Shown here piece after piece: positions 34,201-42,255 of a stretch of DNA of 64,000 nt; within the stretch, counting starts at the first letter, position 1, and each line of letters begins with the position of its first letter. A program made the translations under genes and the position numbers. Source of the stretch: Lineus longissimus (taxonomy: Eukaryota; Nemertea; Pilidiophora; Heteronemertea; Lineidae); assembly GCF_910592395.1 (NCBI RefSeq), contig NC_088319.1, forward strand, positions 15,808,001 through 15,872,000, in the 5' to 3' direction. Under the pieces are notes generated by a model, which saw only the letters and a list, made by a program, of their open reading frames with translations, searched no databases and was not told the origin of the DNA.

Positions 34201-37200
34201 GATCAAAACTTTTGAAACCACTTTGGACATTACTTTGACTTGTGTTAGCCATACAGGGTTAAGCCACACGTACTCTCTGACCTATGAATATGAATTATTC
34301 ATTCAATCAGCGGAGAGCAGCCGGTCCACTTGGAGATTGTCCAGAGTGGAGATGGACATTGTAATGCCTCAGCAGGTGCATCATTATCTCCTGACGGAAT
34401 GAGGTGTATGCTGACGGTTGGTTGAAAGGTCTAGAAGCTCTGCGAGCTATGCTGACTGTGTTAAACCTATTAAATCAAGACATGTCGATGCCTACACCAC
34501 TGACACATATAACCATAACCACATGAATTTATTTGACTTTGAGAATTGTCTTTTTTTCAAGACATTGGGATGGTCCGAAAAACTGTTGTCATCATTTAGT
34601 GAAGACTGGATTCGGGAGAGTATGCGGCGAGATCTGGGAAATATTGCTTGTGAAGATGGTGCCGATTTGAGAATGGACACCATGGCATATACCCTCTTCT
34701 CCCCACACCGAGCCATTTTGAAAACCCAATAGCCTCTTGGTCCATGTAGCCATGTTTCAATATTGCCATTCTTGAGCTGACGACAAAGTACACTCGGGCC
34801 ATACGCCATCCCCGAGAGTCTATAGACCGACTTCATCAGATCGTGTTTCTAAATGATTTCCTCTGTTTGAAAGAACAGCACCTGAGAACTGATCTTCACC
34901 GACGACAAAACAACTCCTAGAGCGAGCATTAAAAGGGTTACAGTTTCACCTGCCTGGCGTCACATGCAAGGTGATAAACATGGAATGTTTCCTGGTCGTG
35001 GCGTAAGTGACGGAGGGTGCGGGATTCTCACTTTGCGCCATAATGGAGGATTATTTCCTTCACCAGGATCAGGTAGCCTGTCTCTCGTCTCATTCACAGC
35101 CAGCAAGGTGCTTTTTGCTTTGAAGATGGAAAGGTTCTCAGGTGTTCAGCAAGTTTACATCATATTTTTTATGCTTTTGGTCAGACCCTTCTTTTCGTTG
35201 CTTTCCAGATAGATAATTGTGACAAGCCGTGGTCTAGTCATTGCCAGAAGAACCCTCTTCTACATTACCATAATGATCTGTTTGAATTTACTCGCCAAGG
35301 TAGATTATCCCTTCGAACAAAGTACAGGTGTCCCATTGTTGTTAAGGTGCAAGCTATCGTCGTTAAGCTGCAACCCTGCCAACCTCGTCCATTAATCCTG
35401 CCATGGTCCAGCCAATCACTTTCCAACATGTGCCACCACGTGAAAACGTTCACTAAAAGGACTGATCAATCAAAATCGTCAGGTACGCTTTTGTTTATGG
35501 CAACGCAGCGATATTGCTGTGTGACAGTTTTAATTAAGTATGAAATCGCTAGACAATGCAGCTAGCAGGGGGTCGGGAGAATCAACTCACTGAAGCAAAT
35601 CAAATCAAGAATACATGGTTCAGAGAATCTGCTTGGGACAGGCTCCCTTAAAACGTTCACACTGATGCATCATCAACTATTGCAGAGTTCTTTATGGGAT
35701 ATGAAGGAGGTTTCATGAGTCACCTTGCAAATTTATGATAGGCAACACACAAGTTCATGAGTCTGTATAGGTATAGCAACGTTGGGAATAGGGCACCAGC
35801 AAAACTTCAGCCACTGCCACCAGGACAGACTGTCTTGTGGATGTTGCATAGTGTGACAGAGGCGTGATGTGAATTTTTCTGAGTTTTGACGTCATTTTGG
35901 CCGTATTCAATATTCTACAATGTAAATTAACAAATGAGTCACGCCAATATGTTGAAGTAGCATGCCAATCTCATCTGATATTTCCAGCATGTCGTACTGC
36001 GGAGTAGTTAGCCGGTTTGGTCTTAGTGCCCGAGGACGGCCCTATTCCGGGCTGAAAAACGAACAGTTGTATGACTTTCTTCAATATTCTATATTACACA
36101 TCAACCAACGCCGGTCCCGCCAACAGCATACCACTCTCACATGATATTTACAGCGTATCATGAGGTTGGTGCTCAGTTGGGACAAAGATATTGGTGGCAG
36201 TGTATGACCGGTCATACACTGCTGATATTGGTCATGAGGGATAGACCCGCGGGATAGGTCTGTACACATGTCTAGTACAGCCTATGAGCAGTATCATGTC
36301 CTAGCCTATCAAAGGCCAACCATTGACTGTAGCCATGAATGAACCAACTATGCCTCTCACTAGGTGTCAAGACAAACGTGCGAAACTTTAAAATCATCTT
36401 TTCATCACGAAAAAAGAATAGAAATACTGAATAGAAATATCTATGGATCACTTTCTTTATTAGTTTTCAATGGACTTTCAAGTATCTGACCTGCTTGGAT
36501 CGTTAACAACATGATGTTAAGACCAAAATTCGCACCAAATAACCCTGAAAATGTAGGACTCTGCATGAGACTTTTCAATTTTCTGTGAATCAAAGTTGTC
36601 TTGGTAATAGCACAATGCCACCTTTTTGAATTAGAGACCTTCCTCATGGGAATCATGCTAGACTTGTTGACAATGATGAAGGCTAGAAATCACGAGCTGA
36701 GATCAAAACCCAACGCTTGTCAAGAGGAACATCTGACTGAGCATCCTGATATACCAAGCCATTTCACTGAATACATCCTCTCTACTCCCTTTGAAACATG
36801 CATATGGAGGAGTCATGTAGGCCCTGTTGGCAAGAGGATGCCGATTGAGCAACCAAGCCCATCATTAAACCAAGCAATGCCAGGGTATTGTAGTCACACC
36901 GCTAACATTCTCACGTAGACCATACGAACTACGAAGGCAATACACCATTACTTCATAATGAAGGATTAAGTATACCTGAGGTGAGCCCAGCATTGATACT
37001 CCTGAGTAACCTAATAGTCCAGCGCATGAGTAAAGCTGACCACTGTGTGATGTTGGGTTACTGCCATGACCACGTTGACATTGCAAGCGACAAGCGATTT
37101 ACACTGCTGTATGTGGTATGTGTGACAAAAAAATCTCACGGTAAAAGGACTAAAACTAGTAATCGCTCAGGTATTGATATTGACAACAGGTCGATGCAAT

Positions 37201-38821
37201 CACCGGTAAAATCAATTGTCAGTTTACAGTCTGTATCATCATTTCGTTCTTCAAGTTCACCATGTTAGCCAAAGTGGAGTGATGTGCCCATAGACAAGAT
37301 CTGGTATGGAAACATGGCGTCAGTAGAAGCAAACCTTGTGAAAAAAGTTGCTGACATATCATCGAACCTGGTGGTAACCTGGCCGACCGTGGTAAATTAT
37401 TCACAATTATCCATTATGATTCATCAACCATTCAGTCACCAATTCAGCTGATGCATGCAACAACCCAATAAATAAATAAAATTCAATCACCCATGCGTTG
37501 TTTTGAGACCTAGTGGCTCTCCTATGGCGTCTTTGAATTTGTAAGCCACAGATACATGAAAGGGATTATCCCTCTCACAGGGAAGATGTTCCCAGCATAT
37601 TAACACTGGGTTTTATGCAAATGACAATGGGATCAAAGGAATTATGGTTACTTTCTATTCACAGCTGGCCGGCCAGGTCGGTAGAGACGTAAGATGACAT
37701 TCTACATGGAACACTACAACTTCATGAGGCCACTTCAACTAGAAACATTGGCACACTAGGGTGTATTTCACACTCAACATCATAGGCCTACATATTGTTC
37801 ATACTTTAGAAACCCGCCAGCAGAGCTTTCATTTCTCAAACACTTTGCTACGAACCCTTTTCGCAATGATTGTGTGGGATGCATTCACAGCTATCGCTGT
37901 CTCAATGGTGGCATGACGCTATGCATGATGTGACATCATTCAAGCTGAAGCGTCTTGCATGACGTGACATCATTCGAGCCGCAGCGTAACGCGTCACGCA
38001 TGTCAGCTGGAGAGTTTTAGCAGGGCACGGCACCATCTTTTCTCAAGTCTCTCTTATTGCCCTGCCATTTTTCATCAGCGGCCAATGCATTTCATTCTGA
38101 AGGAGGCCACTGCATCCTGTCCTTTTCTGCTCTGCCGTGTTTGATTTCTAGCTGAAACATTACTGATGCAAAACTGGTCGCAGCAGAGAGGAATAGTGAC
38201 AAGACTAAGAGAGGAAACACAAATGGCCAAAACTTTTTGTCAATCTGGACATGAATTGCCCTCTCACCTTTCGGATTGTTATAAATGGCCGATATGAAGA
38301 CAAGATCACCAGGCTTCATGTCTTCCTCCTTGCGTACTGTAATAGGAAGGGTATCATACATGTATGCTTGGTTCCACGGCCCGATCTTGAAGCCAAAGTC
38401 AAACTTTAGGTCCCACATGATCCGGCGCACAAGGCCGCAGCAGTCGAGGAAGATGGGTGACTTGTACTCAGGAGCTGAAGAGAAAGAAGCTGCTTAGAGC
38501 TGGGCCCATTTAGGAAAACATACAATCGAGATTACGAACCGTGTTGGCATACTGCACTGGGGTTCGTCTATCAATCCAAGGGTCATAGTTTGTAGACTGC
38601 GTTTGGATGCAACCAGTAGATATTGGAACAGCAGAACCACAATGCCACACAGGGCCATAGATTAACTCACCATCTTTGGGCCAATACTTTCGTTTATAAG
38701 GCACACCGAAGTACTTCTTTGCCCGTTCAAGAAACTTCTTACGGAGCTCTTCCATACATTCTGGGTTCGTCCGCTTCTTCATCTGTATCTCGCGTAGCTT
38801 CATCTGTTCTTTCCATTCACT
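18831..38821 (-). CDS. TTLL10: NlpC/P60-like domain fused to TTLL10-type tubulin polyglycylase
   Basis: Exons: 38671-38821, 38268-38474, 31959-32148, 29984-31350, 24058-24165, 23622-23796, 23027-23145, 22667-22870, 20740-20899, 20211-20382, 19966-20106, 19470-19680, 18831-19267. All phases agree: 1213 codons and a TGA stop. Residues 1-190 look like an NlpC/P60 peptidase: [18 protein letters not shown] (C62 predicted nucleophile), HVEIWLG (H129). Residues about 190-715 are low complexity. Residues about 720-1068 are a TTL ligase: [20 protein letters not shown] (ATP loop), [25 protein letters not shown] (E1042, N1044 for Mg-ATP). TTLL10 in mammals extends glycine chains on tubulin and other proteins; the human form is reported inactive. 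Linker and tail share two motifs. Acts probably on axonemal tubulin; NlpC activity is inferred. The 5' end is unresolved; an ATG exists at 38801-38803. Alternative: two genes read through in silico. Confidence 0.88.
19470..19680 (-). CDS. TTLL10: NlpC-TTLL10 exon 12 (Mg-binding Glu/Asn)
   Basis: Encodes [20 protein letters not shown] then [17 protein letters not shown]. The E and N of [10 protein letters not shown] are the conserved metal-binding residues, so ligase activity is expected to be kept. Phase 0 to 1. Confidence 0.96.
19966..20106 (-). CDS. TTLL10: NlpC-TTLL10 exon 11
   Basis: Encodes [20 protein letters not shown] and [15 protein letters not shown], matching TTLL10 FMQKKSPLYMLLKEHTVWSM and ARGLAKDWVFTTL. 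Phase 0 to 0, donor GTCAGT. Confidence 0.93.
20211..20382 (-). CDS. TTLL10: NlpC-TTLL10 exon 10
   Basis: Encodes [19 protein letters not shown] and [12 protein letters not shown], the TTL KFDIRxY and HLTNQ signatures that bind ATP-Mg and substrate. Phase 2 to 0. Confidence 0.96.
20740..20899 (-). CDS. TTLL10: NlpC-TTLL10 exon 9 (ATP loop)
   Basis: Encodes [20 protein letters not shown], the ATP-grasp nucleotide-binding loop of TTL ligases (K848, G855-K856-G857), and ends PRIIQR. A mobile element lies 15 bases upstream of its acceptor. Phase 1 to 2. Confidence 0.95.
20915..21358. repeat. Terminal direct repeat, left copy (444 bp)
   Basis: Bounded by the 13-base inverted termini GAGACAAGACCAC / GTGGTCTTGTCTC. 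Differs from the right copy at, for example, GACCACGAATG (right copy GACCACTAATG). Confidence 0.8.
21908..22351. repeat. Terminal direct repeat, right copy (444 bp)
   Basis: Same length and termini as the left copy, about 99% identical, same orientation. Followed directly by ATAG and then a SINE-like tail. Confidence 0.8.
22356..22535 (-). mobile_element. SINE-like element with ATGATAATG tail
   Basis: On the minus strand it reads ...CACATAGGTGGAAAGTAGCC... and ends in repeated GATGATAATGATGATAATTA, a typical simple-repeat SINE tail. The phrase GGTGGAAAGTAGCC recurs at 24770-24785. No promoter boxes are clearly visible, so it may be 5'-truncated. Confidence 0.5.
22667..22870 (-). CDS. TTLL10: NlpC-TTLL10 exon 8
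   Basis: Encodes [20 protein letters not shown] and the [20 protein letters not shown] segment, equivalent to TTLL10 LPNNKLLTTKIGLLSTLR and FFPETYRLDLKHEREAFF. Phase 1 to 1. Confidence 0.93.
23027..23145 (-). CDS. TTLL10: NlpC-TTLL10 exon 7
   Basis: Encodes [20 protein letters not shown] and [20 protein letters not shown], matching TTLL10 YTLKWCEVKSRDSYGSFREG. Phase 2 to 1, donor GTTAGT. Confidence 0.9.
23204..23375. repeat. Dispersed CTCTGAAAGATGAAAA / AAGTCCAAATA repeat
   Basis: The phrase CTCTGAAAGATGAAAAAA...TTAAGTCCAAATATTTTTTTC occurs twice here (about 23204-23260 and 23322-23375) and again inverted at 40317-40398. Non-coding, intronic. Confidence 0.6.
23622..23796 (-). CDS. TTLL10: NlpC-TTLL10 exon 6 (start of TTL domain)
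   Basis: The basic linker ends at [19 protein letters not shown], matching human TTLL10 PFFYIGGSNGASL. Phase 1 to 2, donor GTACGT. Confidence 0.88.
23892..23971. repeat. Half of the palindromic element family, copy C
   Basis: Matches the right half of the 4117 element (CCTTGGTTTTGG..., GATCCACCCTCGCA, CCTCCAGTTAGGTATC). Truncated copy in a TTLL10 intron. Confidence 0.5.
24058..24165 (-). CDS. TTLL10: NlpC-TTLL10 exon 5 (linker)
   Basis: Encodes [20 protein letters not shown] and [13 protein letters not shown]; Ser/Arg-rich. Acceptor TTTCACAG, donor GTGAGA, phase 1 to 1. Contains a repeated SGAS/DAGAS phrase. Recognised by phase and composition rather than similarity. Confidence 0.75.
24872..25053. 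repeat. 91-bp tandem dimer
   Basis: Two adjacent 91-base units starting AATGGCCCGGGGAC and ending GGGAGTGAGAGGTC, differing at about three positions. On the minus strand each contains GGATTCAAGTCCC, similar to a tRNA B box, so the unit may derive from a SINE. Flanked at 24770 by the SINE phrase GGCTACTTTCCACC. Confidence 0.7.
25553..25678. mobile_element. 126-bp perfect-hairpin element
   Basis: Arms 25553-25590 and 25641-25678 are 38 bases each and perfectly complementary (left arm begins CAATGGGTGATATGAATAAA), with a 50-base spacer. Perfect arms suggest a young insertion or selection for structure. No clear target duplication was seen. Confidence 0.7.
27075..27297. mobile_element. 223-bp MITE with about 95-bp inverted repeats
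   Basis: Arms of about 95 bases differ at only two positions. They open TGTGACTCGCTCTACCAAAA and close TTTTGGTAGAGCGGGTCACA; the centre of about 33 bases is unpaired. Shares terminal TGTGAC and the internal CTGTCAAG phrase with the 8094 element. In the TTLL10 intron between exons 4 and 5. Confidence 0.75.
29097..29215. repeat. 40-bp tandem repeat, three copies
   Basis: GCTGTTCAATCAATAAAACG recurs at exact 40-base spacing (29097, 29137, 29177), the third copy diverging near its end. Intronic. Confidence 0.75.
29692..29905. repeat. Degenerate GTTAGTAGTGATCACAT tandem repeat
   Basis: Units of about 30 bases such as GTTAGTAGTGATCACATCCC follow one another with decay towards the left. It lies just downstream of the donor of the large TTLL10 linker exon (in the sense of transcription). 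Confidence 0.65.
29984..31350 (-). CDS. TTLL10: NlpC-TTLL10 exon 4 (large low-complexity linker)
   Basis: A 1367-base exon. The first residues ([20 protein letters not shown]) finish the NlpC domain. Then comes an acidic stretch (ORF residues 12-85, rich in Asp/Glu) and about 350 residues rich in Ser, Pro, Lys, Gln and Thr with three KSAP repeats. PIKLKMTTS lies at protein 375-383 and [13 protein letters not shown] near 624-636; both recur in the C-terminal tail. Probably disordered and phosphorylatable. Donor GTAATG, phase 2 to 1. Confidence 0.88.
31959..32148 (-). CDS. TTLL10: NlpC-TTLL10 exon 3 (catalytic His)
   Basis: Encodes [19 protein letters not shown], the NlpC HVxIYxG motif with H129, then [16 protein letters not shown] and [12 protein letters not shown]. 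The residue normally His/Asn/Gln after the second strand appears as Gly (TIGARW). Separated from exon 2 by a 6.1-kb intron. Phase 1 to 2. Confidence 0.9.
32208..32300. repeat. Dispersed GTCCTTGATTGAGAGGTGTCC repeat copy
   Basis: Contains AACCTCTCTACGGACTAAGT and GTCCTTGATTGAGAGGTGTC. Related to the 5725 fragment and to the core of the 61-bp minisatellite at 41446. Confidence 0.5.
33990..34070 (-). repeat. tRNA-Lys-like pseudogene or SINE head
   Basis: On the minus strand: D-arm-like GCTTGAACGGTGGAAGAGC, anticodon arm TCTGA-TTTTTTA-TCAGA (5-bp stem, 7-base loop, UUU), and B box GGGTTCAAGTCTC (34001-34013). The acceptor stem does not pair, so it is not a functional tRNA gene. The downstream unrelated body suggests a tRNA-derived SINE. 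Confidence 0.6.
38268..38474 (-). CDS. TTLL10: NlpC-TTLL10 exon 2 (catalytic Cys)
   Basis: Encodes [17 protein letters not shown], the NlpC DCSGLV-type nucleophile motif, then [15 protein letters not shown] and [18 protein letters not shown]. The PGDLVF motif is typical of NlpC/P60 folds. Phase 1 to 1. Confidence 0.9.
38671..38821 (-). CDS. TTLL10: NlpC-TTLL10 exon 1 of those secured
   Basis: Encodes [20 protein letters not shown] and [19 protein letters not shown]. The AKKYFGVPY helix resembles the xxLGxPYxxGG start of NlpC/P60 domains. A strong polypyrimidine acceptor (CCCTCTTCTCTTTACAG) precedes it, so an upstream exon must exist. If that exon is untranslated, the first ATG here is at 38801-38803. 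Confidence 0.85.
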
Positions 38822-40316
38822 CTGTAAAGAGAAGAGGGGGCGCAAAATTAACATTTTGCAATCCCCTTCTTATTTCTAGTGAAGTTGATAGCAATATTCA
38901 CGAGTGTCTTCAACTGAAAAATCGACACCTGCCTTTTCGCCAGCAGGGAACCTGCCAGCTTAGCCTAAACAATAGCATTGGATTTCACAGCCTTTCACAA
39001 AGTTGACCCCTGCAAGTATACTGCCACTCTTAGATAAAATATATAGGGTTACCATCAAGTACATCTCTTGATGCACACAAGAAACAGGTTTTTTCTTCCG
39101 CAAGAAAATATCAAATATCTCCCGAAATGATGACAGTTTGTCTCAGTTTACAGGAAGGCCTCATTATTGCCTCGAGGTTATGTACTGGCGCTGGTACGAA
39201 CATTAGATTCATGATTAGCATCGAAGGTGATTGCCGAGTTGGTGTCAGGGATATTTCAAACTTCATGCCTTACGAACTGTTTCTGATGAATGCAACCAAT
39301 TTTCTGGTCAAAATCAACCATTTTGAAGGGATATAAGGCTTCATTTGGGCAGTAGCACTGGCCTGAAAACCTAACTTAAACTGAGCAACAGACATTGCTA
39401 AAAGATGCCACTCAGTTACAAAACTGCCCCTGGAAAAGCAAACACTAAGTATAAAGCTCCTGACTGGACCTGAGGCTAACACAAACAACTTTCTTACAGA
39501 CGATTAAATCTGAATCCGGATGCCTGATGCTTGAATTTGGCTAACAGGGGAAGCACGTCGATCCAGCGGAAGGAACGCCAACAAGGAGTTGCTATCACAA
39601 CAAAGGCCGTGGCTCTAGCAATGACTTCAGCGACAGTACGTGACATTCCCTGAGGGTGTCTACTGACTTCTCTTGCTGACAACCATGAGAAAGTAATAAC
39701 TTTCAGGTGCAGGTGCTGCTAATTGTTCCTCATTGTCTGATTTACGACAACGAGAATGAGGTTTCCTTCATCTTTTCGGCCTTCACTCAGTTCTTTGCGC
39801 TGTTGCTGCTCTTCACACTGCTGAAGAAATCTTCCCCCCACTTGCCTTGGGTTACAGACAGGATCGAAAGCAAGCGGCTACACGTAACAGGAATGAGATT
39901 TTCAGAGCAAGTTCTGTCCTATCCCCATCAAAGGTCACAGTAGTATGCTGAATATTCTGACATATGCAATCCTAGATGCTTTGGGAGCTAAGCTGTGAAT
40001 ATCTGCACAAACAACTACAGTACAGGCTATAGGAAAAGATAAAAAAGATATTAAAGAATCCAAAGAACAGATCAAACGATTGGATCATATAAATTATTCA
40101 TATTTCTCATTCTGAAAAAACTTGAACGTAGGTGTATGTTCTGAACCCGGAACAGCATCACTTTCATGAATTCATACATTTTTCATTTGTCAGAATCGCA
40201 GATTTGGGCAATGGAATTCTATCAGGGTTACATTAAGGGCTATAGAGGGTGACAATTTTTGGTTTTTCAGACAAATTTCAAAATCAGAAACTTTTTTTCA
40301 GTGGAGGTAACTATGA

Positions 40317-40398
40317 TGATGATCTTTCCTCATTTGAGCAGAAAAAAAACAAGTGAAAAAAATATTTGGACTTAGAAATGTTTTCATCTTTCAGAGTT
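40317..40398. repeat. Inverted copy of the 23.2-kb dispersed repeat
   Basis: Contains AAATATTTGGACTTAGAAAT and CATCTTTCAGAGTT, the reverse complement of the 23204-23290 segment at roughly 85% identity over about 80 bases. Confidence 0.6.
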
Positions 40399-40439
40399 TG
40401 GTTAGGGTTAGGGTCATAAGTTCAAAATTCACCCCTCTG

Positions 40440-40625
40440 ACCCTTTGGTCGGGTTAGAGGGGTGAATTTGGTCATTGGGACCACACAATCAAGTGGTCGT
40501 GATCTGGTTACTGAGGTGGTCGTCTTACGGGGGCCTTGTAATGGTCATTAGAGAGGAAACCATTTGGGACCGGCATTTCTTGGTCGTCATAGCAGGGTGG
40601 TCGCGTTACCGGGGTTCCACTGCAC
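40440..40625. repeat. Dispersed repeat with GTTACCGGGGTTCCACTG end
   Basis: Repeated GGTCGT/GGTCAT phrases (TGGTCGTGATCTGGTTACTG, GGTGGTCGTCTTACGG, GGTGGTCGCGTTACCGGGG) ending at CCACTGCA. Looks like a non-autonomous element built from internal short repeats. No coding potential. Confidence 0.45.
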
Positions 40626-40896
40626 TTATTTGTAACAGCTGGCCCTTTGAAAGTCAGAGTCGCTCAGTCATTTTGGATTAGGTGAAAAGATAATCGGTTA
40701 CAGGCAAAAAGTCTTCGCCCGAGGATGTCAAAACAGGCAAATGTTCTGACCGCACCAAGAATTACTTCATACGCAATCTGAAATGACAGCAAACACTTCA
40801 CCGTTTGCAGAAATGAAAACTGCCGCGGGGCACGCGTGTCAGATTTGCCGAACAAAAGCTGCAGATATGATATTCGGGCCTCTGCAAGAAGCTTAC

Positions 40897-41043
40897 CAAA
40901 TTGATCGCCTGGTGCAAATACTGTGGTTTCTCGTTGCCATAGTTGCACGAAATTGGCGCAACCTGATTGGTCCAAAAAGTTCTTGATGAGGAAACTTTTG
41001 GAAAGACCGATTCAACACATATGCCCGCAGGCGCTGTTTACTT
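40897..41043 (-). CDS. Possible 5' exon of the NlpC-TTLL10 gene
   Basis: An open frame of 49 codons ends at a good donor (TTTG|GTAAGC) in phase 0, exactly what exon 38671-38821 needs. The joined frame would read YGNEKPQYLHQAINL into SEWKEQ. There is no in-frame ATG in it, so it is either untranslated leader, with translation starting at 38801-38803, or preceded by another exon. It lies next to promoter-like motifs. Could be coincidence. Confidence 0.3.
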
Positions 41044-41098
41044 TAAAATGTTGCGACTGACGTCAATGCGCGGTTGTCAGGGGACGTTGTCTGGCAAC
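40965..41098 (-). promoter_or_regulatory. CCAAT / CRE / X-box-like cluster, candidate promoter
   Basis: On the minus strand: CCAAT at about 40966-40970, a full CRE palindrome TGACGTCA at 41058-41065 and GTTGTCTGGCAAC at 41086-41098, close to the RFX X-box GTTGCC(N)GGCAAC. A second GTTGCCAT half-site is near 40933. The region is richer in CpG than its surroundings. RFX sites drive ciliary genes, which would fit a tubulin glycylase. Confidence 0.4.
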
Positions 41099-41445
41099 GT
41101 TTTGAGAAAAACGTGTATCGGAAAAATAAAGCGCAGGATTGAAATAGGCCTACTACAATGGTAAAAGCATAGAAAGATACAGAAACTGGGATGGGCGAGG
41201 CATTCATTATTTAGCTAATTCCTTTTCACCCGTTATTACCTGAGACAATTCAAATATAGCAGGTATGAAAAAAGATGTTCAAAAAACACAGTAGGCCTAT
41301 GCCTACTTTAAATATTGATTTCTATCCATGAATGATCCCAAGTTTGAACAGTCAACCAGCTCATAGCTGCCAGTCAGGAAAGACATCATGAGAAGGGCCG
41401 GAACAACATCGCACTACACACATTTAGATAGGGAAAAGAAATAGA

Positions 41446-42255
41446 GTCCAACAGAGTCTCCCATCTCTCTGGTTAGGTGTCCTCGATTGAGTAGGGGTCA
41501 CAACCATCATGGAGACATGGAGGTGTAGCTGGTTTATAGGTGTCCTTGATTGAGTAGAGGTCACAACCATCATGGGAGACAAGGCCGTGTAGATGGTTAG
41601 GTGTCCTCGATTGAGTAGAGGTCACACCCATCACCTGAGACATGGAGGTGTAGCTGGTTAGGTGTCCTTGATTGAGTAGAGGTCACAACCATCATGGGAG
41701 ACAAGGACGTGTAGATGGTTAGGTGTCCTCGATTGAATAGAGGTCACAACCATCATGGGAGACATGGAAGTGTAGCTGGTTATGCGTCCTTGATTGAGTA
41801 AAGGTCACTACTATCACCTGAGACATAAAGGTGTAGCTGGTTAGGTGTCCTTGATTGAGTAGAGGTCACAACCATCACCTGAGACATGGAGATGTAGCTG
41901 GTTAGGTGTCCTTGATTGAGTAGAGGTCACAACCATCACCTGAGACATGGAGGTGTAGCTGGTTAGGTGTCATTGATTGAGTAGAGGTCACAACCATCAC
42001 CTGAGACATGGAGATGTAGCTGGTTAGGTGTCATTGATTGAGTAGAGGTCACAGCCATCACCTGAGACATGGAGGTGTAGCTGGTTAGGTGTCATTGATT
42101 GAGTAGAGGTCACAACCATCACCGGAGACATGGAGATGTAGCTGGTTAGGTGTCATTGATTGAGTAGAGGTCACAACCATCACGGGAGACATGGAAATGG
42201 AGCTGGCTAGGTGTCCACGATCGTGTAGAGGTCACAACCTTCAAGGTAGACTTGC
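41446..42255. repeat. 61-bp minisatellite, about 13 copies
   Basis: Unit reads GAGACATGGAGGTGTAGCTG then GTTAGGTGTCCTTGATTGAG and TAGAGGTCACAACCATCACCT, repeating every 61 bases (for example 41881 to 41942). Variants alternate CATCACCT and CATCATGG. Edge copies diverge most. Just upstream of the candidate promoter at 41 kb in the sense of minus-strand transcription. Confidence 0.9.

Larger units (their letters stand above)
32149..38267 (-). other. TTLL10: 6.1-kb intron splitting the NlpC domain
   Basis: Separates the exons bearing the catalytic Cys and His. Contains a dispersed-repeat fragment (32208-32300), a tRNA-like fragment (33990-34070) and otherwise unrecognised sequence. Open stretches such as 34418-34732 or 36601-36918 show no domain. 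Confidence 0.7.
38822..40896. other. Region upstream of the first secured NlpC-TTLL10 exon
   Basis: No confident exon. Contains the inverted copy of a dispersed repeat (40317-40398), a short GGTTAGGGTTAGGG run (40400-40413) and a CAGTGGAACC-type dispersed element (about 40440-40625). Likely the first intron if the leader exon at 40897 is real. Confidence 0.5.

Noticed and set aside
31959-38474. Bacterial contamination or recent bacterial transfer as source of the NlpC domain
   Set aside because: The domain is split by introns of up to 6 kb with proper splice sites, and its codons and flanks look like the rest of the gene.
40400-40413. GGTTAGGGTTAGGG, a telomere-like run
   Set aside because: Only about two units; no array, so not a telomere or interstitial telomeric repeat of note.
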